Below, one piece after another: positions 27,001-39,000 of a DNA stretch of 64,000 nucleotides. Source of the stretch: Lineus longissimus (Eukaryota; Nemertea; Pilidiophora; Heteronemertea; Lineidae). The notes under the pieces were generated by a model, which worked only from the letters and a program-made list of their open reading frames with translations, searched no databases and was not told where the DNA came from. Position numbers and translations under genes: made by a program. Location of the stretch: positions 16,291,501 through 16,355,500 of the forward strand of contig NC_088323.1 in assembly GCF_910592395.1 (NCBI RefSeq), given 5' to 3'. Within the stretch, counting starts at the first letter, position 1. Every line of letters starts with the position of its first letter.

Positions 27001-30000
27001 AATCAGAGCTTGTGAAATGACAAACTCACAAAACGCTATGAATTCAGAACATTTGAACCATGTGTCTTCATATCTTCAATCAGAGCTTGTGAAATGACAA
27101 ACTCACAAAACGCTATGAATTCAGAACATTTGAACCATGTGTCTTCATATCTTCAATCAGAGCTTGTGAAATGACAAACTCACAAAACGCTATGAATTCA
27201 GAACATTTGAACCATGTGTCTTCATATCTTCAATCAGAGCTTGTGAAATGACAAACTCACAAAACGCTATGAATTCAGAACATTTTGAACAGACCTGTGT
27301 CTTCATATATATTTTTGGATTGCGTGATGTTTGCTGCCGACTCTGTCGGTAGGCAAAACGTTCGAACACCTTTAGCGCCGCCATGGGGACTGATGAGAAA
27401 TTACAGTCTCTTAGGAGCGTTACTGCTGGGGGGATAAATATTTCTTGGTGAATTATAAACTATTTTGAACAGCTAGAGTACCTACCTTATATAGAATGGT
27501 GAATATGACACCATGTAACGTCTTACTGTGGAGGAGACGATTCATACTCGCTAACTCTGGGTGTGGCTTGGCTGGGATCCTGAACGGCGGCCATGGATCA
27601 GTCTTACCATCGTACTTCCCACATTGTCGAACACTGAAAGACGTTAAAGCAATTGTAGGTCGCGTCTTTTGACTATTATCCGTCTCCGCATTCTGGCATA
27701 TTATCATGGACACCACAGAAAACTTGAAAACAGCAATTTCTACAAGCAGTTCAAAATTAAAATGTCATTTATCCTAATAGATGTGAGTTTTTTCTTGATG
27801 TCCAATAAGAAGCATATTGGAGGGACCATCAAATTAGGCTATGGGTCCACTGAATGCCAATCTCTGCTGCACAGAACCTCTTAAGAAGTCATCTATGATG
27901 GCTCATATTTCTACTCACAACACAAGAGGGCCACAGACATTGCAGCAAAATTAAAGTGCCAAATTTCATGAGCATTTTATTTTCATGAATTTTGTGAATT
28001 ACTGCGATTTTTTGATTGGGAAAAAAATTGTGATTGGCAACAAAATTGAAAGACGATTGAAAGCAATTTCATGGATAACAGTAGCAGTACTTACTATGAC
28101 ATATAGCGGTCCATTGCCGACTGAAAGTCACGTCGATGCACCGCTCTCAGGAGGGTATAGATAGGGTAAGAGATTTCATGGCTAACAGTAGTGGTACTTA
28201 CTATGTCGTATAGCGGTCCATTGCTGACTGAAAGTCACGTCGATGCACCGCTCTCAGGAGGGTATAGATAGGGTAAGAGATTTCATGGATAACAGTAGCG
28301 GTACTTACTATGTCGTATAGCGGTCCATCGCTGACTGAAAGTCACGTCGATGCACCGCTCTCAGGAGGGTATAGATAGGGTAAGAGATTTCATGGCTAAC
28401 AGTAGTGGTACTTACTATGTCGTATAGCGGTCCATCGCTGACTGAAAGTCACGTCGATGCACCGCCCTCAGGAGGGTATAGATAGGGTAAGAGATTTCAT
28501 GGATAACAGTAGCAGTACTTACTATGTCGTATAGCGGTCCATTGCTGACTGAAAGTCACGTCGATGCACCGCCCTCAGGAGGGTATAGATAGGGTAAGAG
28601 ATTTCATGGCTAACAGTAGTGGTACTTACTATGTCGTATAGCGGTCCATTGCCGACTGAAAGTCACGTCGATGCACCGCTCTCAGGAGGGTATAGATAGG
28701 GTAAGAGATTTCATGGCTAACAGTAGCGGTACTTACTATGTCGTATAGCGGTCCATTGTCGACTGAAAGTCACGTCGATGCACCGCCCTCAGGAGGGTAT
28801 AGATAGGGTAAGAGATTTCATGGCTAACAGTAGTGGTACTTACTATGTCGTATAGCGGTCCATTGCTGACTGAAAGTCACGTCGATGCACCGCTCTCAGG
28901 AGGGTATAGATAGGGTAAGAGATTTCATGGCTAACAGTAGCAGTACTTACTATGACATATAGCGGTCCATTGCTGACTGAAAGTCACGTCGATGCACCGC
29001 CCTCAGGAGGGTATAGATAGGGTAAGAGATTTCATGGCTAACAGTAGTGGTACTTACTATGTCGTATAGCGGTCCATTGCTGACTGAAAGTCACGTCGAT
29101 GCACCGCCCTCAGGAGGGTATAGATAGGGTAAGAGATTTCATGGCTAACAGTAGCAGTACTTACTATGTCGTATAGCGGTCCATTGCTGACTGAAAGTCA
29201 CGTCGATGCACCGCCCTCAGGAGGGTATAGATAGGGTAAGAGATTTCATGGCTAACAGTAGCAGTACTTACTATGTCGTATAGCGGTCCATTGCTGACTG
29301 AAAGTCACGTCGATGCACCGCCCTCAGGAGGGTATAGATAGGGTAAGAGATTTCATGGCTAACAGTAGCAGTACTTACTATGTCGTATAGCGGTCCATTG
29401 CTGACTGAAAGTCACGTCGATGCACCGCCCTCAGGAGGGTATAGATAGGGTAAGAGATTTCATGGCTAACAGTAGTGGTACTTACTATGTCGTATAGCGG
29501 TCCATCGCTGACTGAAAGTCACGTCGATGCACCGCCCTCAGGAGGGTTAAGATAGGGTAAGAGATTTCATGGCTAACAGTAGTGGTACTTACTATGTCGT
29601 ATAGCGGTCCATCGCTGACTGAAAGTCACGTCGATGCACCGCCCTCAGGAGGGTATAGATAGGGTAAGAGATTTCATGGCTAACAGTAGTGGTACTTACT
29701 ATGTCGTATAGCGGTCCATTGCTGACTGAAAGTCACGTCGATGCACCGCCCTCAGGAGGGTATAGATAGGGTAAGAGATTTCATGGCTAACAGTAGTGGT
29801 ACTTACTATGTCGTATAGCGGTCCATTGCTGACTGAAAGTCACGTCGATGCACCGCTCTCAGGAGGGTATAGATAGGGTAAGAGATTTCATGGCTAACAG
29901 TAGTGGTACTTACTATGTCGTATAGCGGTCCATTGCTGACTGAAAGTCACGTCGATGCACCGCCCTCAGGAGGGTATAGATAGGGTAAGAGATTTCATGG

Positions 30001-33000
30001 CTAACAGTAGTGGTACTTACTATGTCGTATAGCGGTCCATCGCTGACTGAAAGTCACGTCGATGCACCGCTCTCAGGAGGGTATAGATAGGGTAAGAGAT
30101 TTCACGGATAACAGTAGCGGTACTTACTATGTCGTATAGCGGTCCATTGTCGACTGAAAGTCACGTCGATGCACCGCCCTCAGGAGGGTATAGATAGGGT
30201 AAGAGATTTCATGGCTAACAGTAGCAGTACTTACTATGTCGTATAGCGGTCCATCGCTGACTGAGTCACGTCGATGCACCGCTCTCAGGAGGGTATAGAT
30301 AGGGTAAGAGATTTCACGGATAACAGTAGCGGTACTTACTATGTCGTATAGCGGTCCATTGTCGACTGAAAGTCACGTCGATGCACCGCCCTCAGGAGGG
30401 TATAGATAGGGTAAGAGATTTCACGGATAACAGTAGCGGTACTTACTATGTCGTATAGCGGTCCATTGCTGACTGAAAGTCACGTCGATGCACCGCCCTC
30501 AGGAGGGTATAGATAGGGTAAGAGATTTCATGGCTAACAGTAGTGGTACTTACTATGTCGTATAGCGGTCCATTGCCGACTGAAAGTCACGTCGATGCAC
30601 CGCCCTCAGGAGGGTATAGATAGGGTAAGAGATTTCATGGCTAACAGTAGTGGTACTTACTATGTCGTATAGCGGTCCATCGCTGACTGAAAGTCACGTC
30701 GATGCACCGCCCTCAGGAGGGTATAGATAGGGTAAGAGATTTCATGGCTAACAGTAGTGGTACTTACTATGTCGTATAGCGGTCCATTGCTGACTGAAAG
30801 TCACGTCGATGCACCGCCCTCAGGAGGGTATAGATAGGGTAAGAGATTTCATGGATAACAGTAGCAGTACTTACTATGTCGTATAGCGGTCCATTGCTGA
30901 CTGAAAGTCACGTCGATGCACCGCCCTCAGGAGGGTATAGATAGGGTAAGAGATTTCATGGCTAACAGTAGTGGTACTTACTATGTCGTATAGCGGTCCA
31001 TCGCTGACTGAAAGTCACGTCGATGCACCGCTCTCAGGAGGGTATAGATAGGGTAGGAGATTTCATCACTAACAGTAGTGGTACTTACTATGTCGTATAG
31101 CGGTCCATCGCTGACTGAAAGTCACGTCGATGCACCGCTCTCAGGAGGGTATAGATAGGGTAAGAGATTTCATGGCTAACAGTAGTGGTACTTACTATGT
31201 CGTATAGCGGTCCATTGCTGACTGAAAGTCACGTCGATGCACCGCCCTCAGGAGGGTAAAGATAGGGTAAGAGATTTCATGGCTAACAGTAGCAGTACTT
31301 ACTATGTCGTATAGCAGTCCATTGCTGACTGAAAGTCACGTCGATGCACCGCCCTCAGGAGGGTATAGATAGGGTAAGAGATTTCATGGCTAACAGTAGT
31401 GGTACTTACTATGTCGTATAGCGGTCCATCGCTGACTGAAAGTCACGTCGATGCACCGCTCTCAGGAGGGTATAGATAGGGTTGAAATCATTCTCCCACA
31501 CGTGGCCCTTGGGCACATACATTCCCTGCTGCATACCACCACCCGCCTCGAAATTCGGCGCCTTATAATCAGCGATCTCTTTCAAGATCGGTTCAAAGTC
31601 TTTGGTTTGTCCGGCTAATCCACATTTTTCTGGCATCAAGTCCATGAGCTGACTGTGGGTGCGGTCGTTCACGCAGAGTAGGCTAACCATCTCGAGCAAC
31701 GTTAACTCTTTCTCTTCAGCTCCTGTTTGAACAAGAGAAACAAGACACATCTCGTTATCAGTTATGGATATCTTTGTTTACAAAATGACGTCATTCTGAT
31801 GTCATTCACAGATTATCGGCTGCTAGTAGCGTGAGGGCGGGACAGAGGATGGTGTGACACAACGATCGTCGCCTGAATCACTTTGATAAGAGGATCTTTT
31901 CTCGCCTCCATCATGTTGCGGAATATTCTCTGACCTAGATTGATCCTCATAAGATTCTCTGACCTAGATTGATCCTCATAGATTCTCTGACCTAGATTGA
32001 TCCTCATAGATTCTCTGACCTAGATTGATCCTCATAAGATTCTCTGACCTAGATTGATCCTCCTAGATTCTCTGACCTAGATTGATCCTCATAGATTCTC
32101 TGACCTAGATTGATCCTCATAAGATTCTCTGACCTAGATTGATCCTCATAGATTCTCTAACCTAGATTGATCCTCATAGATTCTCTGACCTAGATTGATC
32201 CTCATAGATTCTCTGACCTAGATTGATCCTCATAGATTCTCTGACCTAGATTGATCCTCATAGATTCTCTGACCTAGATTGATCCTCATAGATTCTCTGA
32301 CCTAGATTGATCCTCATAGATTCTCTGACCTAGATTGATCCTCATAGATTCTCTGACCTAGATTGACCCTCATAGATTCTCTGACCTAGATTGATCCTCA
32401 TAGATTCTCTGACCTAGATTGATCCTCATAGATTCTCTGACCTAGATTGATCCTCATAGATTCTCTGACCTAGATTGATCCTCATAGATTCTCTGACCTA
32501 GATTGACCCTCATAGATTCTACCCCGGACCATCACTCTAAACACCGAATAGAATCTCAAATCAACTCGACATTAAACGCCACCTACCCATATGTGATCTA
32601 AAGCTGAGCAACGTGGTGAGGAACGTTAGGGCGCCCTCTAACATCGGTAGTTCATACTCATGATCGATCGATAGACGGCTCTTCTTGTTCATCGATAGCC
32701 ACTCCATCACGTGAAATCTGCGACGGAAAAGCCATTCATTGACTATAATGTCTGCAGACAAATATGACGTTGATAATAGCATGGCCACAACTCAATATGA
32801 AACTTAGTTGTGATTATCCACAAAAGGCACGTGATACCCATACCGTTATTGATATTGGTGTCAATGTACAAGCTGACTGCATGAAATGTGAAAATAGACT
32901 TTCCTGCAATGGCTACATCTCAGAAATGATACGTCATATTGACACATGGATTCAGTGAAAGTCTACATGTAAAGATGCCATTTTTCACAGTCAAAATCTA

Positions 33001-36000
33001 TATTTAGCATCAAATATCTGCCATGTTTACCTTTCGAGGAGAGTTCTGAGGTAGTATTCGGGATCCAAGCGAGATGCGCATATCTGTAGGAGGAATAGGT
33101 CGGCATCGACCATCGAGTTACAGAAGTGGCACTGGATGTAGGTCATCGCTTGACCCTTGATCTGCAGGCCGTTCCTCACCCACATGCCGCAGAAGATCTC
33201 GAAGAACGACACCTGGAGGGGAAGCAGGGAGAATTAAGGGAGCGCTCTTTATAGACTGTAGGATGTTGAAGCCGGGCACCTGGCCTGCAGATCAGGGAGT
33301 AAATGAGCAAATGCCCTGCAGATCGGGGAGTAAATGAGCAAATGCCCTGCAGATCAGGGAGTAAATGAGCAAATGCCCTGCAGTTCAGGGAGTAAATGAG
33401 CAAATGCCCTGCAGATCAGGGAGTAAATGAGCAAATGCCCTGCAGGTCAGGGAGTAAATAAGCAAATGCCCTGCAGGTCAGGGAGTAAATGAGCAAATGC
33501 CCTGTACATCAGGAAATGCATACCTGTATCTGCAGTGGATGGGTCATGAGTAGTTTGAGCATGTCCGTGTTGGGTAGGATGGTATCAAGTGGTATCTCTA
33601 ACACCCTCATTGCCTGGCTAGTGAACAGGGAGAAGTACCGATGTAGGGGCAGATGGAATGACACTTGTAGCGGGTTGGGCTGCAACAGACAATAGATAGA
33701 TGAGGCATGAAATATGTTGACATCAGCCACTCTTGCCAAGATCAGAGTGTATCATAAAATGAGCGAAGGCTCTATACATCAGGTAATCCTAAAAACATCA
33801 TATTACATAATGTCAGACGGAAATCTCATCACTTGTACAGGTTATGCTCAGCTACCATGCTCAGCTATCATATCATGCTCAGCTACCGAGTAAGTCAGAT
33901 AAAAACACAGTGTTTCCTGCACTGTTTGGTAAACCCAAGAGAATACATGCAATGAGTGGCATGATTGCACCACGGCAGAGCCACGTTGGCAGGAATGGCT
34001 GCAGCTGAGCAGAGCCTTCTGGGAATCAAGACTTACGATCATAGACGGCCTGGCACTGATCGACTCGAACCAGTCGTGTAACACAGCAAGGATTGTCTTG
34101 AGCATTGAGAGACAGTACTGGATGTGACTCTTCTCCTTGAGATGGACCAGCAGCGACCACATTGGCGAGGCACAGATCTCTAGTTCGGCTGAGAACGCAG
34201 CGTAGTAGGTATCTGGTTCAAATTCGACATGTTGGACGAGTTCGCGCTGGTTGAGGTTCATACCTGAAGACAGGAACTAGGTTTAGTTGGGCGTTGCTCG
34301 TTCAATATTAACAATGAAAGAATTCACAAAAACGTTGGCATACCGTCAAATTTAGCTAGCACTTTGATTACATGCACCAACAGAAAAATAAAGAAGAACA
34401 AAACAACAGCATCAGACTTTGATTAGTTGCTGCAAAGTTGTTTTTCAATGTGTTTGTAGTACTTGATGGCAATTGAAGAAAAGAAAATGGTAGGCCTACT
34501 AAAAACCTGATGTCATCAAAAGTATGGATTAGAGGTTTCTACCACGCACCCCTACAAATATGTCATGGGTTATATTCATAGAAATATTAGAATCAAAGCA
34601 ACACCCTGCTTGAAAAACACACTAGGATCAAAGAATCAAACGTAAATCAGGTTCCTGTTTTATACACACCCTGAAAATACGAGATGAGCTCCATCCAGAC
34701 CTGCAGGTGTTTCTGCTCCTTGTACATCTGCATCGCGATTGACGAGTGCGACAAGACGTTGATGAGGTCACTCACCACCGGCCAATAGCAGTGCTCGCGT
34801 AATGTGTTACGACTACAGTCAACAACATTGTGGTAGTTTTGCTCCGGGTCTGAAATGAACGATTATTATAAGCACAGTAGAAGCCTAGTTTGCGACCACT
34901 TCAATGACGCGACCACCCAGCATGACAACCGACAGCCCCAACAGTTTCCGCTTCAGTTCCAATGAACAAGCCTTGCTAACAACAACACTATCGTAGCCAG
35001 ACCACAACCACTCATAAAATGTTTTCTGTATTGCAACAAGTTGATGAAACGCAGCTCAGTTAACAGCGGTAATCCACCACTGGCCAAACAAGTTACTCAG
35101 TCGAGTGCCATATTCCCCAATGATGGCCCAGTGCCCAGTTAAGCCCTGGAACAGCTGCATGAACACAATAGCCTGAACAACATGGATTATTGGAAAATTG
35201 AACTGAGCATGTTGCAGGTGTCTATGAAAGAGAAATTTATAACATTTTTTCTTGAGTGAATGTTTTTGATTTTTCACTTCTGACCTATTTATAAATTGTA
35301 CATGTATGCATTTTTCAGTTGATTTTTATCTGAACTGATGATTAGAATTCATATATATAGGTATAAGAATGAACCCTCCAGCAGAGACGGTTACATCTCC
35401 TGATGGCCTTACCCTGCATGACGCTCTCCGTAAGGACCCCCTTCATCATGTAATCCAGACTGGCTATCATGATCCCCATCAGCTGGTTATTCTCTACCAT
35501 CTTAGTTGCCAGCATCTCATTGCTGAACAGCTGTACACTGATATGGACCACGCGGTTGGAGATTGCTATCGACTTGACTAGTGCCATGGAGATTCGACTG
35601 TAGTGTTGTACAAACGCCTTCGTAAACGCTTCCTTGTAATCATCATCGGGTAAGATGCTGAGCAATAACGTCACCACTTTCTGCGGGAACTCAAACTTGA
35701 GCGTCCAGAACATGAGTTCCTCAATGAACGTGGTGTGGACGAGGTTGGTCTGGTCCTGGCAGAGACCTGAAAGAGAACCAGATTGATGTTGCGACTGTAT
35801 TTTACCTCTTGTGCTACCAAAGCGGTGCTGCCACCTACTGTAGAGGATCAGAAAACATGATTGAAAATTTACCTGTAATTGGCGTTGCCGGTTCCCGATC
35901 TTTTGTAAGCTCCTGCCGGCCAGACAAATAGACTCTATCGAACTGTGCGAATCACGGCTTCCTAGCCCTGATCCTTGGGCATATGGTCTTCTAGAACAAG

Positions 36001-39000
36001 GTATCTAATCATGGGAGTTTGGTCTATCAGTAATGTGTTCATGTAAGATATCACTGTGTCCCATTATGGAGTTTTCGGCACCTGGGAGTAGGACCCCTCA
36101 AAATCAAATATGGTACAACTTGACAGCTCTTTCAAATGCGTTGGTTGGTTAGCTGCCAGCTAGTTCAATATAGGGTACGAACTATCTTCTCACCTTCCAC
36201 CCGGCATAAGAGATAGGAGTTTGCAAATAAAGAGTGTCTCATAAGCCTAATCATTACAGGGTGACCCAACAACAAGCTTCACCCACCTTGGAGATCATCT
36301 GGCATTGGAGGGCATTCTAACGTTTCGAGGGCGGCCTTGTAACTCTCCTGACTCTCGTAAAGCTCCTCGGCAGTGTTACTGTGACTGCTACTGAACCGAC
36401 TAGTCTGAACTGGTGGCACTGAAACATACAAACAGGAGGCATTATTCAAACTGCACCCTCGTCTACAGGCGAAAACCACCTCTACAGACACCTCTCTAAT
36501 AAGCACACCCTTGCTATTAAAGATACAAGTTTTGGACCAAAATTGGTCAATACCATTCAATTTGAGCTACTCTAATCAGGACATCTCTCCACAGTACAGC
36601 ACTTGCCAGTCCAGAGGTTGTCCTTGATAGAGAGATTCAACAATTCATTTTTTGCATTCAGTGACTTCTGAGATGGTCCCTCACCTGTGGTGTAATTCTT
36701 ATAGATGTGAGGATCGGTCATGACCTTCGTCATCACATGTCTCATGGCAGCCCCCATGTCACTCATGCTGTGGAGGAACGTCAGGAACTGGTCCGCATCC
36801 TGGATGGCTATCAAGTACGCGTCAAGCACCTCTGGAAAATGACGATTTAGAAAGAAATTAGGCGCTTTATGGGTATAGGATGAGGCCTACCTTGGAATGC
36901 ACCATGGTATTCTAAAAATAAAGCTAACCCCACGGTGGAATTGACAATGGTTAAAGTTACTAGAAAGCGACAAACAACACTTTTTTCAACTGTGGCTTTT
37001 GCTGAGTTAAGAATCATCCATCCGTCTGGTCATCAGGGAATCGAGAAGTGAGCGTTACGGTGCAAGGCTCATAACCCAGAGGTTGTGGACTCGACTCCAG
37101 ATTGAACCGGATTCAGAGCCCTTTGACCGAGAAAGTTGACCACTTCTGTATGATGAACGATGAACCAACACATTCATGCAATGATTTTAGTTGTAGCATA
37201 CCTGGGATAGAAAAAAAGCCAAGATTTATAGTGATGTCTCCAATGGTCATCACCTGCCTTACTACTACTTCCAATTCAGAATGTGACTTTACCTGGTTTG
37301 GAGTTGTCCCTGAGGTATTGCACAAACCTCCAGATGAGCTTAGGCATCATGATCTCTGCTACGACGAGCAGATCAGGAGGAGTCGAGGCGCGTTGCTGTG
37401 CTCGGTCGGGCCCGTGTCTTGAACAGAACCTGTAAGAAACATTGATGAGATAAAAGTTGGAGCATTTCCGACCTGATCAATACTCTTTAGTGGACAGCCA
37501 TTTAAAGGCATGGTTCAATTGTGTGATTACACACGTCCCTCCAGCAATAAGAAATAACCATGGTGGTAGCACAGTAGTAGACAAGCCAGTGCAATGAAAA
37601 CTGGCAACTACGACTGTTGCATTTTCACCAACAAAACCAAACCAAAATTTCCCCAACAAGTGAAAATCTCTCAATCTAACATGACTTACGTTATATTTAT
37701 TTGTAGTTTTTTCCTCTGCATTCTCTCATTGTGACATCTTGTCGTGAATGATTTTACTTTTAAATATTTTTAAGGATATTTTCAAGAAGTTGGCGAAATA
37801 AGTCTTCCATGTGACATTATGACTTACCCAGCTGGGTTCATGACACTAATATCACCACAATCACAGGCGCCCCCTGCTTGGCTCCTGAACATATTATAAT
37901 CATGCCCCCTGTGATCGCTGGCTTGGAAGCAGTCGGAACATAGCGACATGCATGGTGAGATACCACAGGTACGACATCGATAAGCCACAAAATTGGCCGT
38001 CCATACCAGTCCACAGGTTGTTGCATTATCATATGAATGAACTGAAACGAAAAACAAATAAATTTGATAATGAAAGAGATGATTCAGAGTACAAAAACTG
38101 CCACAACTCTTCTGCCATTTAAATGACCTCTTGACAGCTTTGAATTGGGAACATCATAAATATATCAGCACCTAAAAATGGCTCTGAGAACTGGCTCTGA
38201 AAATCAGGTTACCAGTGAGCAGGATGGGCATGTCATTCACAGAAAATAAGCCCTTATTCAGATCCGCATGTTGATTACATCTCGATAAGGGCCTGTTGAC
38301 ACACGACCAGACCATAGGTCAGGTGGTAGATATCCGCATCTCGATAAAGGCTTGTTGACACACGACCAGACCATAGGTCAGGTGGTAGATATCCGCATCT
38401 CGATAAAGGCTTGTTGACACACGACCAGACCATAGGTCAGGTGGTAGATATCCGCATCTCGATAAAGGCTTGTTGACACACGACCAGACCATAGGTCAGG
38501 TGGTAGATATCCGCATCTCGATAAAGGCTTGTTGACACACGACCAGACCATAGGTCAGGTGGTAGATATCCGCATCTCGATAAAGGCTTGTTGACACACG
38601 ACCAGACCATAGGTCAGGTGGTAGATATCCGCATCTCGATAAAGGCTTGTTGACACACGACCAGACCATAGGTCAGGTGGTAGATATCCGCATCTCGATA
38701 AAGGCTTGTTGACACACGACCAAACCATAGGTCAGGTGGTAGATATCCGCATCTCGATAAAGGCCTGTTGACACACGACCAAACCATAGGTCAGGTGGTA
38801 GATATCCGCATCTCGATAAAGGCTTGTTGACACACGACCAGACCATAGGTCAGGTGGTAGATATCCGCATCTCGATAAAGGCTTGTTGACACACGACCAG
38901 ACCATAGGTCAGGTGGTAGATATCCGCATCTCGATAAAGGCTTGTTGACACACGACCAGACCATAGGTCAGGTGGTAGATATCCGCATCTCGATAAAGGC

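Noticed and set aside
28088-31410. Array as a CRISPR or tRNA/snRNA cluster
   Set aside because: The unit is plainly exon 12 sequence plus donor site; no RNA-gene promoter or fold was seen.
32561-32788. Longer version of UBR3 exon 11 using an upstream TCTGCAG acceptor
   Set aside because: Phase from exon 10 would hit a stop; the TTTTCCGTCGCAG acceptor restores the conserved ERFHVMEW reading.
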